From positions 310,001 through 374,000 of the forward strand of contig NZ_NEFF01000001.1 of assembly GCF_002252045.1 (NCBI RefSeq): DNA of 64,000 bases, given 5' to 3'. The notes beneath the pieces are model-generated. The model made no database searches and was not told the origin of the DNA. It saw only the letters and a program-made list of their open reading frames with translations. Position numbers and translations under genes: made by a program. Positions 9,282-18,710 of this stretch are shown in pieces; position 1 is the stretch's first letter; each line of letters starts with the position of its first letter. The DNA is from Ignatzschineria sp. F8392 (lineage in GTDB: Bacteria; Pseudomonadota; Gammaproteobacteria; Cardiobacteriales; Wohlfahrtiimonadaceae).

Positions 9282-9775
9282 CGATTCTATCTATATAAAA
9301 AGGTGAATTGTATATACTTCAAAGGAGCTCTATCTTAGCAAATAAAGCACTAGGAGATATATTTAATATTTTGTCTCGCGGTGATCTTCTCTCTTAACGG
9401 TTACTGAGCGTTACTGAGATCTTTATCAGAAATCACTTAGAGCGATTGATAAGTTACTTAGGGCTATATCATCTATCTTATCTATCTAATCCATCTTATT
9501 TATTCTATACCTATCTTATTTGCTCTTTATATTTACTTTATATTTGCTTTAATCTGCTGATTATACCGAAAACTCCCCATTTGTAATAGGTTATCGTAAT
9601 TGGCCCACATGGTAGTGCGCTTTAGGTGTGCAAGGGGCAAGGTTATTGGGATATCTGGCTATTTTATCTATTCATTACCGATTAAATGGGGATATATGTT
9701 GATGGAAGGCTACCTTGAAACCTCGATTATTGTTATGATGAAACGATTGAGATTTCTGAAAGAGAACCTATTTGT

Positions 9776-9854
9776 AGATCTAATTATAGATCTGTTTATA
9801 GATCTATTTGCAGATCTCTTCGAAGATCTATTGAGAGGTCTTATTGAAAGATCT
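9776..9854. repeat. 12 bp tandem array with AGATCT cores (7 copies)
   Basis: AGATCT cores begin at 9776, 9788, 9800, 9812, 9824, 9836 (as AGGTCT) and 9849. The spacing is exactly 12 bp for the first six, and the last is shifted by one base. The 6 bp between cores is variable, T-rich sequence. Confidence 0.85.
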
Positions 9855-9876
9855 CTTTAATGATTCAGCGAGAGAT

Positions 9877-9954
9877 TTAGTTAAAAAGTTAGTAATAGAG
9901 TTAGTTGTAAAGTTAGTTATAAATTTAGTTAATGATTGAGTTGGAGGTTTAGAT
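9877..9954. repeat. 12 bp tandem array, TTAGTTRTAAAG-like (6-7 copies)
   Basis: Units begin at 9877, 9889, 9901, 9913, 9925 and 9937, with a partial copy at 9949. The best-conserved part is TTAGTT. The array is distinct in sequence from the AGATCT array just upstream but shares its 12 bp period. Confidence 0.75.
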
Positions 9955-10023
9955 AAGCATCTAAGCTTCAACTGCTATATGACAGCTATATTTAAATATC
10001 GACATAAGTATAAGAGAGGATTA

Positions 10024-12912
10024 ATGACTCAACAGACATTTACCAAGGTGAAAGAGACTTTCATCCCATCCCTAAACATTACGCTTCAAGAGTATGAACA
10101 TAATGTGACAAAGGCAAAGCATATCCACTTAGCGAATGATGATAGCAATAATGTGTTTTTAGTAGGTTTTCTGACAGTTCCGGAAGACTCTACGGGAGTC
10201 GCTCATATTTTAGAGCACACTGCACTTTGTGGATCCGAAAACTATCCTGTTCGCGATCCCTTTTTTATGATGATTCGCCGTTCACTCAATACTTTTATGA
10301 ACGCCTTTACCTCATCAGATTGGACCGCTTATCCCTTTGCGAGTCAAAATAGGAAGGATTTTTACAATCTCCTTGATGTCTATCTAGATGCCGCTTTTTT
10401 CCCACAGTTGGAGTATCTTGACTTTTTACAAGAGGGGCATCGCCTTGAGTTTAGTGAGATCGATAATCCTGAAAGTGAGCTTGTCTATAAAGGGGTTGTC
10501 TTTAATGAGATGAAGGGAGCGATGAGTTCAATTGGCTCTATCCTCTATCAAGAGTTAACAAAAGCACTCTTCCCAACAACAACGTATCATAACAACTCTG
10601 GGGGAGATCCTGAGGATATTCCTAATCTCACCCATGAAGCGTTAGTCAATTTCCATAAAAAACATTACCATCCTTCAAATAGTGTCTTTATGACCTACGG
10701 TAATATGGATCCTTTAGAGCACCAAGCTGTATTTGAAGAGAAGGTCTTATCGAAATTTGATTATCAAGATTTTGATTTTAGTGTAAAAGATGAGAAGCGT
10801 TACACTGAACCTCAAAAATTTACGGCAACCTATCCATTGCCGGCAGATGAGCCGCTTGAGAAGCAGAGCCATGTTATTAACTCTTGGTTGCTCAATCCTA
10901 TTATGGAATCAGATGAGCTGATGCGAGCAAGGATCTTAAGTAGCGTTTTAGTAGATAATGCTAGCTCTCCACTTCGTTTAGCATTAGAGACTTCAGATCT
11001 CGGAACGGCTCCTTCTATCTTTTGTGGGCTTGAAGAGGGAACGCGTGAAGCATTCTTCTCATGTGGTTTAGAGGGTGCAAATGGAGAAGATAGCGAGAAG
11101 ATTAATCAGCTCATCGTCGATACTTTGATCCGTGTGCGGGATGAAGGGGTGCCTCAAGAGAGTATCGAGGCCGCGCTTCATCAGCTAGAGCTCGCTTCCC
11201 GTGAGATCTCAGGTGATCGCTACCCTTATGGTCTGCGTCTTATTGTCGATACCTTAACTCCTGTTCTTCATGGTGGAGAGGCTTATGATGCACTCTCTTT
11301 TGATGAATCGTTGAAGAAGATGCGCCAAGAGATCCAAGATCGTGACTTTATCCCTAATTTAATTGATCGACTTCTGTTAAATAATCCTCACCGAGTGATG
11401 TTGACGGTTAATCCAAGCCATACCTTAGCCGATGAACGTGTTGCAAAGGAGAAGGCAAGATTAGCGGAAATTCAGCAGAATTTAACAGAAGAGGATAAGG
11501 CGAAGATTATTCGTGAGGCGGAAGCATTGCAAGCGCGTCAATCACAAGTAGATGATGACTCTATCTTACCGATGGTTACACGGGAAGATATTCCGAAACA
11601 ACTCACATTCCCAGAGCTTAACTACCAAGAAGGGCTAGTTCTTGGTTCACCGACAACAAATGGTATGACCTATCAATCGATTGTGGTTGATCTTCCCCAA
11701 TTAACGGAAGAAGAGATGGTTATTTTGCCATTTTTAGATGCTTTTATCACAGAGATGGGTGCCGGCTCTCGTTCATATCTTGAGCAGCAAGCAAGAATCT
11801 CTGCGGTAACAGGTGGGGTGAGTGCGCGAACGATGTACCAACCTTATCAAGATGATATTCGGGGGTATTGGGTACTTTCAGGTAAAGCGCTATTAGAGAA
11901 TAGTGATCAGCTAGGCTTGCTCTTAAGAGATATCTTCTTCGATGCACGCTTTGATGAAGTAAAACGCATGCAGGAGATTATGGCGCAGATTAAAGTGGGT
12001 CGTGAGCAGGGAATTGTTAGCAATGGTCATAGTTATGCGATGGGTGTTGCGAGTCAAAATATCTCTCTGATCTCCCAATTAGAGCAGCGTCTATCAGGAA
12101 TGCAATCGATTAAAGATTTTCGTGAAATCGAGAAGCGAATGAAGGATGATACCGAGTGCCGCACCTTTGGTGAGAAGCTCTCTAAGCTCTTAACAAAGTT
12201 ACAACAGAGCCCTTATGAAGTTATTGTTCTCAATGATTCTGAGGAGATTGCTAAAGTTGGGCAAGATTTTGCCGCAGTTATGGCGCATACCGTTACAGAA
12301 GATGTGACTCGCTTTAGCGCACCATTTACAGAGCAGGCAGAAGAGAAGATCCATCTTGGATGGGCGATCAATGCTCCTGTCTTCTACTGTGCAAAAAGCT
12401 ATAAAACAGTGACACGAGATCATCAAGATTCACCCGTATTTCAAGTGTTGACTGGTTTTTTACGCAATGGTTATCTCCATCGAGCGATTCGCGAACAGGG
12501 GGGTGCTTATGGCGGCGGTGCAAATTATAACGCCTCATCGGGTGCCTTTAATTTCTTTAGTTATCGCGATCCTCGCCTTGAAGAGACATTAGCCGATTTT
12601 GATGCCTCCATTGTGTGGTTATTGGAGAATGATCATGATGAGCAGCAACTTGAAGAGGCTATTTTAGGCGTTATCAGCGCTATTGATCGTCCTAAAGCAC
12701 CGGCAAGTGAGTTTGGTGATCGTTACTTTATGGCGAAATATGATCGTACCCCTGAGGATTTAGAGCAATATCGAGCGGCAGTACTCAATGTAACGATAGA
12801 TGACCTTAAACGTGTTGCGCGTGAGTATCTAGCAAATCCCGATACGCATACTGCCGTATTAGGTCCTAAAGCAGCGCTAGAATCAGCAGGGTTTGAGGTT
12901 AAGCAACTCTAA
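10024..12912 (+). CDS. M16C-family zinc metalloprotease (presequence-protease-like)
   Basis: Large insulinase-superfamily peptidase, probably degrading short peptides. The 962-residue form begins at ATG 10024, chosen over an in-frame start 45 nt upstream because AGAGGA lies just before it and the protein then begins at a normal M16C N-terminus. The inverted zinc motif HILEH is at residues 61-65, and the distal glutamate is probably within NEMKGAMSS about 80 residues later. M16C/PreP proteins of about 970 residues have four homologous domains forming a closed chamber; domain 3 and 4 regions (SRSYLEQQARISAVTGG; REQGGAYGGGANYN) are recognisable. No signal peptide is evident, so a cytoplasmic location is likely. 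A T-rich terminator follows. Confidence 0.92.
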   Translation: MTQQTFTKVKETFIPSLNITLQEYEHNVTKAKHIHLANDDSNNVFLVGFLTVPEDSTGVAHILEHTALCGSENYPVRDPFFMMIRRSLNTFMNAFTSSDWTAYPFASQNRKDFYNLLDVYLDAAFFPQLEYLDFLQEGHRLEFSEIDNPESELVYKGVVFNEMKGAMSSIGSILYQELTKALFPTTTYHNNSGGDPEDIPNLTHEALVNFHKKHYHPSNSVFMTYGNMDPLEHQAVFEEKVLSKFDYQDFDFSVKDEKRYTEPQKFTATYPLPADEPLEKQSHVINSWLLNPIMESDELMRARILSSVLVDNASSPLRLALETSDLGTAPSIFCGLEEGTREAFFSCGLEGANGEDSEKINQLIVDTLIRVRDEGVPQESIEAALHQLELASREISGDRYPYGLRLIVDTLTPVLHGGEAYDALSFDESLKKMRQEIQDRDFIPNLIDRLLLNNPHRVMLTVNPSHTLADERVAKEKARLAEIQQNLTEEDKAKIIREAEALQARQSQVDDDSILPMVTREDIPKQLTFPELNYQEGLVLGSPTTNGMTYQSIVVDLPQLTEEEMVILPFLDAFITEMGAGSRSYLEQQARISAVTGGVSARTMYQPYQDDIRGYWVLSGKALLENSDQLGLLLRDIFFDARFDEVKRMQEIMAQIKVGREQGIVSNGHSYAMGVASQNISLISQLEQRLSGMQSIKDFREIEKRMKDDTECRTFGEKLSKLLTKLQQSPYEVIVLNDSEEIAKVGQDFAAVMAHTVTEDVTRFSAPFTEQAEEKIHLGWAINAPVFYCAKSYKTVTRDHQDSPVFQVLTGFLRNGYLHRAIREQGGAYGGGANYNASSGAFNFFSYRDPRLEETLADFDASIVWLLENDHDEQQLEEAILGVISAIDRPKAPASEFGDRYFMAKYDRTPEDLEQYRAAVLNVTIDDLKRVAREYLANPDTHTAVLGPKAALESAGFEVKQL

Positions 12913-13027
12913 TTCCCGAAGGTTTTACGACTGCTGATAGAGCAATATCTAGATCGACTAGTGCCATCTGAGTACCATCTAGTATTATCTAGTGCGCTTG
13001 AACACTAGTCTCTATAGTAGAGAATAA

Positions 13028-13063
13028 GCACTCCAAAGTTAAAAGCTATGGGGTGCTTTTTTT
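13028..13063 (+). terminator. Rho-independent terminator after the M16C protease
   Basis: The stem GCACTCC/GGGGTGC (13028-13034 with 13050-13056, one G-U pair) is followed by seven T residues (13057-13063). It lies 115 bp past the stop codon. Confidence 0.8.
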
Positions 13064-13175
13064 AGGCAATTTGCCAATTTTTGATTGCTAATACTTGAAT
13101 TTGATTTTTGTCAATTAATAATCATTTAGCCAATTCGTTCCCCCAATGGGGATCTTTTATTTCCTATTTTTTAAA

Positions 13176-13197
13176 TGTCGACACAATTGTCGACAAT
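13176..13197. promoter_or_regulatory. Twin palindrome operator-like site upstream of the M42 peptidase
   Basis: Two copies of the self-complementary octamer TGTCGACA (13176-13183 and 13188-13195) are spaced 12 bp centre to centre. The second is part of the perfect 12 bp palindrome ATTGTCGACAAT (13186-13197). The site ends 40 bp before the M42 start codon, a typical repressor position. TTGT-N2-ACAA palindromes are typical of operators of GntR/FCD regulators; which protein binds is unknown. Confidence 0.55.
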
Positions 13198-13237
13198 ATC
13201 AAATTAAACAGATATTATTTTAAAAGAGGTGAATAAG

Positions 13238-14335
13238 ATGGCAAATCTTAAAGAGAATATTAAATCTTTATTGAAAGACCTTACCCACATTAATGCAGGA
13301 GTTGGACAGGAGCAGCCGGTCATCTCCTACATTATGTCAGCGCTGAAAGGTGAAGTGGATGAGTTGAAAGTGGATCATAATGGGAATGTCCATGCCATTA
13401 AGCGAGGTCATAAAGAGGGGTTAACCATGATGGTGGCAGCTCATACCGATGAGATAGGTCTTATTGTGAAAAATATTTTGCCAAATGGTTTCCTCTTAAT
13501 TGAAAAATTAGGTGGTGTGCCTGATAACATGCTATTAGGGCGTAAAGTCTATGTGGGCAAAAACAATCTTCCGGGAGTTATTGGGACTAAACCGGGTCAT
13601 TTACAGACAGCAGAAGAGGCGAAAAGGGTAAAAACTGTCGCTGAGTGTTATGTCGATATGGCGCTTCCTTCGCGAGAGGCGGTAGAAGCACATGGCGTCT
13701 CTGTTGGGGATCAAGTAATTATCTCAGGAGAGTTTACTGAGATGGTTGATCCTGACTATATCTCAATGAAAGCAATTGATGACCGCTTAGGCTGTTCGAT
13801 TCTTATTGAGCTCTTAAAGAATCTCTCAAAACAGGATTTTGCCGGAACGCTTCATGGTGTCTTTACTGTGCAGGAGGAGGTTGGTCTCTATGGTGCGCAG
13901 AAAGTAGGCGATGGTTATACACCTGATTATGCGATTGTATTAGATACTATTCCGGCGGGAGATACCCCTGATGTGAATACTGAAAGAGATCTCCCTGTTC
14001 GCTTAGGGGCAGGTCCGGCACTTCCTTTAGCAGATGCGGTGATGCCTATTTTCTTTAGTATGGTGCATCCCGCGGTACGTCGTGCTATTGAGAAGCAGGC
14101 GACAACACAAAATATTCATCTACAGAAGCTAACCCTTTTAGGGGGTGGATATACAACGGATTCAGCAAAGCTCTCTCATGCAGGAGGGGGTATTCCCTGT
14201 GCGACACTTGCCATTCCTCGTCGTTACTCTCATTCCCCCATTGAGTTGACGAATCTTAATGATAGTGTCGATGTTTATAATATTCTCCAAGGCCTTATTC
14301 GAGATAATGAGAATATGAATACCGCTTTTATTTAG
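13238..14335 (+). CDS. M42-family aminopeptidase (FrvX/YsdC-like)
   Basis: Co-catalytic two-metal aminopeptidase of the M42 family (glutamyl aminopeptidase / deblocking aminopeptidase), usually a cytosolic dodecameric tetrahedral particle acting on short peptides. The 365-residue form begins at ATG 13238, which has AAGAGGTG 6 nt upstream; an in-frame GTG nine bases earlier overlaps that ribosome-binding site and is unlikely. Metal ligands are in AAHTDEIG (first His), KAIDDRLG (bridging Asp) and TVQEEVGLYGA (catalytic Glu plus ligand Glu), then VLDTIPAGDTPD and a late His. Some family members are annotated as cellulases; the peptidase assignment is better supported. Preceded by a twin-palindrome site and followed by a hairpin and a purine permease. 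Confidence 0.9.
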   Translation: MANLKENIKSLLKDLTHINAGVGQEQPVISYIMSALKGEVDELKVDHNGNVHAIKRGHKEGLTMMVAAHTDEIGLIVKNILPNGFLLIEKLGGVPDNMLLGRKVYVGKNNLPGVIGTKPGHLQTAEEAKRVKTVAECYVDMALPSREAVEAHGVSVGDQVIISGEFTEMVDPDYISMKAIDDRLGCSILIELLKNLSKQDFAGTLHGVFTVQEEVGLYGAQKVGDGYTPDYAIVLDTIPAGDTPDVNTERDLPVRLGAGPALPLADAVMPIFFSMVHPAVRRAIEKQATTQNIHLQKLTLLGGGYTTDSAKLSHAGGGIPCATLAIPRRYSHSPIELTNLNDSVDVYNILQGLIRDNENMNTAFI

Positions 14336-14356
14336 TGAGATTACTGTTGCTGATAA

Positions 14357-14379
14357 GCTCCACTGCATAGCGGTGGAGC
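14357..14379 (+). terminator. Hairpin between the M42 peptidase and the NCS2 permease
   Basis: Arms GCTCCACTG and CGGTGGAGC pair with one wobble around a short CATAG loop. The hairpin sits 22 bp past the peptidase stop and is not followed by a good T run. It may be a weak terminator, attenuator or mRNA-stabilising end. Confidence 0.45.
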
Positions 14380-14440
14380 ACTCTTTGGGATTAATAAAGG
14401 TGCGATTTTTCAATAGCGCATCTTCTATCGAGGTGATTGT

Positions 14441-15790
14441 ATGAGAATTCCTTTAGCATCGTTCCAATGGATGTTATTTATCTTGATGGGAAGTATCGTG
14501 ATTCCTGTCGCAGTGGGCTCTACTTACGGTTTAACGGGAGATATTTTAGTCACCTTTGTTTCGAGGACACTTTTTGTATTAGGTATCGCTGGAATTATCC
14601 AGATCTTCTGGGGGCATAGAATGCCGATTATAGAGGGACCTGCCGGTGTTTGGTGGGCGGTCTTTGTCCTCTATTTAGGGATTGGGGTTGCAATGTTTGG
14701 CCCGAATAATGAGGATAATATCGAGACATTACGGGTATTAGGATTCTGTTTTATCTTAAGTGGCGTAGTCTTTATACTCTTTGCTTATCTCGGCCTGATT
14801 GAGAAGATCGCTAAACTCTTTACGCCTACTGTTATTGGTATCTATCTCTTCTTGATGGTAGTGCAACTCTCCGGCACCTTTATTAAAGGAATGATGGGGG
14901 TTAATGGGGATGGAGATACTGTTGATTTAGTGGTGATGCTTCTCTCGATTATCACGGTTGCTTCAGCTTTTTATGTTAAGCATTTTAAGTCTATCGCGGC
15001 ATATAGTACTTTAGTCTCTATTGCTGTTGGCTGGACACTCTTTATTCTCTTTGGAAAAGGAAATTCGATTGTTCCGACAGAGAGTTACTTTCAGTTGCCG
15101 GAGCTATTCCCTTTTGGTGCCCCTCGTATTGAGCTGGGAATGATCGTTAATGTTGTCCTATTAACTATTTTATTGATTACCAATTTGATGGCGAGTGTTA
15201 GAGCGGTACAAGTGACATTAGAGAGCTTTAATATTGAGACAGAAGGGCGGTTAAAACAGACTGGGGTTGTTTCTGGACTTATTCATATTATGGCTGGGGC
15301 TTTTGGGGCTATTGGACCCGTTCCTATTTCAGGATCTGCCGCGTTTATTGCCCAAACCAAGATTACAGAAAAACTCCCTTTTATTATTGGGAATCTTCTA
15401 ATCATCGCAATTAGTCTTTCACCTAAAGTGACAGCGCTATTTGCCGCTCTTCCAACAGCTGTCGGCTTTGCCGCTCTTGTACCGACTTTTGGTTTTGGCA
15501 CCATTATTATCGCTAAGAATCAATTAGCTTTAGCGGAAGATTCAGATATCCGTAATTTTGTGGCAGCTTCCGCTTGGTTTATTGGTGTTGGAATTATGTT
15601 TATGCCAAGCACTGCGTTTGCCAATCTTTCGCCACTTACTGTCTCAATATTGAGTAATGGGTTAATTGTAGGAACGGCCTTTGCCATTATTGTCGAGCGC
15701 TTCTTGCTCCATCAAGCGGCAAAAAATTCTAAAGAAGCAGAAGGATCTCTTAATAAGGGAAAAAGGAGAGAGGAGTCGCGATCTCGTTAA
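14441..15790 (+). CDS. NCS2-family purine/xanthine permease (YbbY-like)
   Basis: Inner-membrane nucleobase:cation symporter of 449 residues with about 12-14 hydrophobic segments. It carries IEGPAGVWWAVF near residues 65-76 and FTPTVIGIYLFLMVVQLSGTF, resembling E. coli YbbY more than UraA. A charged C-terminal tail (NSKEAEGSLNKGKRREESR) faces the cytosol. The ATG has GAGGTG 8 nt upstream. It follows the M42 peptidase by 105 bp with a hairpin between. It lies immediately before the malonate decarboxylase genes, but family knowledge points to nucleobases and not malonate as substrate. The exact substrate is unresolved. Confidence 0.87.
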   Translation: MRIPLASFQWMLFILMGSIVIPVAVGSTYGLTGDILVTFVSRTLFVLGIAGIIQIFWGHRMPIIEGPAGVWWAVFVLYLGIGVAMFGPNNEDNIETLRVLGFCFILSGVVFILFAYLGLIEKIAKLFTPTVIGIYLFLMVVQLSGTFIKGMMGVNGDGDTVDLVVMLLSIITVASAFYVKHFKSIAAYSTLVSIAVGWTLFILFGKGNSIVPTESYFQLPELFPFGAPRIELGMIVNVVLLTILLITNLMASVRAVQVTLESFNIETEGRLKQTGVVSGLIHIMAGAFGAIGPVPISGSAAFIAQTKITEKLPFIIGNLLIIAISLSPKVTALFAALPTAVGFAALVPTFGFGTIIIAKNQLALAEDSDIRNFVAASAWFIGVGIMFMPSTAFANLSPLTVSILSNGLIVGTAFAIIVERFLLHQAAKNSKEAEGSLNKGKRREESRSR

Positions 15791-16097
15791 AAAGTGAGTT
15801 TAAGAGTGTGTTATTAGAGAAGAAAGCGTGATTTGATGGGTGTAAATGATAAATATTAATGAGATAATCGGGTTAATAAACTTATGTGGTTTTCGATTTT
15901 TATATTTTCATGTTTTTTATAAATCATTGTTCAGTTAATTGTTTAATCAGATTGCAATTAGGCTTTCAACTATCTGATTTATTAGTAGATTAATCCATTG
16001 CTGAGTGTATTTAATCATCTTATAAAGCGTGGATTTCTATTTTTTCAATGGATATTGAACGCTGATTTTATTCAAGCTATTGCAAAGGGAGATTACT
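15791..16097. other. Intergenic region upstream of the mdc operon
   Basis: This 307 bp AT-rich gap should hold the mdc promoter. No tandem array, strong palindrome or clear -35/-10 pair was recognised. In particular, no copy of the ATTGTCGACAAT palindrome found upstream of the M42 gene was seen. Confidence 0.5.
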
Positions 16098-17015
16098 TTG
16101 AATAATCGTACCATTTGGCTCGCTCCTGGTCAGGGATCACAAAATTTAGCAATGTTAGAGAATGTTGATCCTCTCTATTTTCAGCAGGTTAAGGCTGAGA
16201 CAGGAAAGGATTTTCAACAGCGGCCGCCTGATTATCAGCAGACAGTGGATATTCAGCTAGCACTACTGATAACAGAGCTAAGTGCGGCCGATCAATTGAG
16301 GGATGCTGGAATTGCTATCGATATGGTTGCCGGTCACTCTTTAGGGGCTTTTAGCGCCGCTGTGATTGCAGGAGTTTTGAGTGCATCTGATGCAATAAAG
16401 CTTGTATATCGACGCGCTTCATTAATGCAATCTCTCTACCCTTCAGGGTATGGAATGGGGGTGATTACAGGCTTAACCCAGCAGGAATTGGCAACCTTAA
16501 TTGAGCTGCAATTTAATATGGAGAATCCTGTCTATCTCTCTAATCAAAATGAAGAGTTACAGATGACTATCTCAGGGAGCTGGAAGGGGATTGATGCGCT
16601 GATTACTGTTGCAAAAGCGCATGGAGCGGGGCTTGCTAAACGTCTAGCGGTGCCGACGCCATCTCATTCAATTTTGATGAAGCCGGTTGCAGAAGCATTA
16701 GAGCAGTTAGCTACAGAGATTGAGTTTCATGCGCCTCTTGTCCCCTATTTAGGGAATTGTACAGGGCGATTGTTGAGTGATGCTGATGAGATTGCAGAGG
16801 ACCTTATCCACAATGTAGTTCATCCAGTGCGTTGGCTCGATATGATGCAAGTAGCTGTTGAGAATGGGATGCTGCACTTTATCGAGCTTCCTCCGGGTTC
16901 AACTTTAACGAATCTTGTAAGGCAACGCTATCCTGATCAGCTTACATATAGTGTTGATCAATATGGCATATCAGATACCATCTTTTTATATAAGAAACGG
17001 AGTAGTGAAGTATGA
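16098..17015 (+). CDS. mdcH: Malonate decarboxylase, malonyl-CoA:ACP transacylase subunit (epsilon)
   Basis: Loads a malonyl group from malonyl-CoA onto the thiol of the MdcC prosthetic group, priming the decarboxylase. The protein begins at TTG 16098 (305 residues), which has AAGGGAG 6-7 nt upstream; an in-frame TTG 18 bases earlier lacks this. The N-terminal LAPGQGSQN and the nucleophile elbow GHSLGA (residues 79-84, Ser81) are typical of acyl transferases, and PTPSHSILM contributes the probable catalytic histidine. It is the first mdc gene here, whereas in Klebsiella mdcH is last. Its stop overlaps the mdcA start by 4 nt (ATGA). FabD is the alternative; the operon context decides for MdcH. 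Confidence 0.93.
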   Translation: MNNRTIWLAPGQGSQNLAMLENVDPLYFQQVKAETGKDFQQRPPDYQQTVDIQLALLITELSAADQLRDAGIAIDMVAGHSLGAFSAAVIAGVLSASDAIKLVYRRASLMQSLYPSGYGMGVITGLTQQELATLIELQFNMENPVYLSNQNEELQMTISGSWKGIDALITVAKAHGAGLAKRLAVPTPSHSILMKPVAEALEQLATEIEFHAPLVPYLGNCTGRLLSDADEIAEDLIHNVVHPVRWLDMMQVAVENGMLHFIELPPGSTLTNLVRQRYPDQLTYSVDQYGISDTIFLYKKRSSEV

Positions 17016-18652
17016 CTAATGAAAAACAGTGGGATCTTAAGCGACAAAAAAAAGTGGCGAAAATGGCCAAAATTGCCCCAATGATGCAGGGGAAATATGT
17101 CGATAGTAGCAATATTGTCGCAGCATTAGAGGCACTTATTTCGCCGGGTGATCGTGTCGTTTTAGAAGGGGATAATCAAAAGCAAGCCTCTTTTCTTTCA
17201 CAAAAGCTGTTAGAGGTGGATATAGATCGCGTTAATCAGCTTCATATGATTATGCCGAGTATCTCTCGACCAGAGCATTTAACGATTTTTGAGAAGGGAA
17301 TTGCAAAGAGGCTCGACTTCTCTTACGCCGGCGCACAAAGTTTACGAATTGCTCAGATGATCGAGGATCAAGTTGTACAGTTAGGAGATATCCATACTTA
17401 TCTTGAACTCTATGGTCGCCTCTTTATCGACCTTATCCCTAATGTTGTTTTAGTCGCTGCAGATAAGGCTGATGATGCGGGAAATCTCTATACGGGCTTT
17501 AATACCGAAGAGACCCCTACTATTGTTGAAGCGGCAGCCTTTAAAGATGGAATTGTGATTGTCCAGGTCAATGAGAAGGTTGATCAGTTGCCACGAATCG
17601 ATATACCGGCCTCTTGGGTAGATGCGATTGTTGTTGCAGATGAGCCTTATATCTTAGAGCCACTCTTTACGCGCGATCCGAAAGCGATTACGGAGATTCA
17701 AATCTTGATGGCAATGATGGCGATTCGGGGGATTTATGAGAAGCATCAAGTGCAATCATTAAATCATGGAATCGGCTTTAATACCGCTGCGATTGAGCTT
17801 CTTTTACCTACTTATGGAGAGAAGTTGGGTTTGAAGGGAAAAATCGCTAAACATTGGGCGTTAAATCCCCATCCTACGATGATCCCCGCGATTGAGTCTG
17901 GCTGGGTTGAGAGTATTCATAGTTTTGGTGGAGAGGTGGGAATGGAGCGTTATATTCGTGCTCGTCCCGACATCTTTTTCACAGGGAGAGATGGTTCAAT
18001 GCGTTCAAATCGAGCGATGTGCCAAGTTGCTGGGCAGTATGCCGTTGATATGTTTATAGGCTCCTCCCTACAGATCGACCGAGAGGGAAACTCTTCAACA
18101 GTGACTTTAGGTCGCCTCTCCGGATTTGGCGGTGCGCCGAATATGGGGCACAATCCGGGCGGAAGACGCCACTCAACAGCAGCTTGGCTTGATTTAGCAG
18201 GGAAGGAAGAGCTGGCAAAAGGGCGAAAAATTGTTGTGCAGATGGTAGAGACTTATGGGGCGAATAAGAAGCCCGTTATCGTCGATCGCTTAGATGCGAT
18301 AGAGGTGAAGAAGCAGGCAAATTTACCGATCGTTCCCATCATGATCTATGGTGATGATACAACTCATTTGGTGACGGAGGAGGGTGTTGCTTATCTCTAT
18401 AAAGCTGAAGGGTTAGAGGAGAGAAGAGCTGCTATCGCCGCTATAGCAGGAGTTACTCCAGTTGGTGATACCGTTACAGAGGAGCAGGTTCGATCATTGC
18501 GCGATCGAGAAATTATTGCACTCCCAGAAGATCTGCAAGTGGCAAGAACTGAAGCGAAACGATCACTACTTGCGGCCTACTCAATTGAAGATCTGGTCAC
18601 ATGGTCTGGTGGACTCTACGAGCCTCCAAAACAATTTAGAAGTTGGTCATAA
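17012..18652 (+). CDS. mdcA: Malonate decarboxylase alpha subunit (acetyl-ACP:malonate ACP transferase)
   Basis: Exchanges the acetyl group on the MdcC arm for malonate, releasing acetate and forming malonyl-S-ACP, the substrate for decarboxylation. The 546 residues match the family. Family-like stretches include the N-terminal KIAPMMQGKYV, GIGFNTAAIELLLPTYG, LNPHPTMIPAIESGWV, SFGGEVGMERY and GGAPNMGHNPGGRRHSTAAW. It is related to the citrate lyase alpha/CoA-transferase fold. The ATG overlaps the mdcH stop, implying coupled translation. A 240 bp gap containing a 10-copy octamer array separates it from mdcB. Confidence 0.96.
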   Translation: MTNEKQWDLKRQKKVAKMAKIAPMMQGKYVDSSNIVAALEALISPGDRVVLEGDNQKQASFLSQKLLEVDIDRVNQLHMIMPSISRPEHLTIFEKGIAKRLDFSYAGAQSLRIAQMIEDQVVQLGDIHTYLELYGRLFIDLIPNVVLVAADKADDAGNLYTGFNTEETPTIVEAAAFKDGIVIVQVNEKVDQLPRIDIPASWVDAIVVADEPYILEPLFTRDPKAITEIQILMAMMAIRGIYEKHQVQSLNHGIGFNTAAIELLLPTYGEKLGLKGKIAKHWALNPHPTMIPAIESGWVESIHSFGGEVGMERYIRARPDIFFTGRDGSMRSNRAMCQVAGQYAVDMFIGSSLQIDREGNSSTVTLGRLSGFGGAPNMGHNPGGRRHSTAAWLDLAGKEELAKGRKIVVQMVETYGANKKPVIVDRLDAIEVKKQANLPIVPIMIYGDDTTHLVTEEGVAYLYKAEGLEERRAAIAAIAGVTPVGDTVTEEQVRSLRDREIIALPEDLQVARTEAKRSLLAAYSIEDLVTWSGGLYEPPKQFRSWS

Positions 18653-18710
18653 GATAGGGGGGGCTATTTCGTTAAGCTCTGTAGTTGAAGTGAGATTTTA
18701 TGTGAAGAAA

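Larger units (their letters stand above)
9282..10023. other. Intergenic region with two 12 bp-period arrays
   Basis: This 742 bp gap separates divergent lepA and the M16C protease. From 9464 to 9555 it is pyrimidine-rich with repeated CTATCTTAT-like words. Two consecutive 12 bp-period arrays (9776-9854 and 9877-9954) follow. The only ORF, a 86-residue frame at 9600-9860, lacks a ribosome-binding site and owes its C-terminal leucine pattern to the repeat. Promoters for both flanking genes are expected but none is clear. Confidence 0.6.

Noticed and set aside
9600-9860. 86-residue ORF with a repeated xDLF/L pattern
   Set aside because: No ribosome-binding site, and the repeated residues follow directly from the 12 bp AGATCT array, so coding is not needed to explain it.
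14441-15790. The NCS2 permease as the missing malonate carrier of the mdc cluster
   Set aside because: Its motifs place it among nucleobase permeases (YbbY-like), and it is separated from mdcH by 307 bp with no sign of co-transcription.
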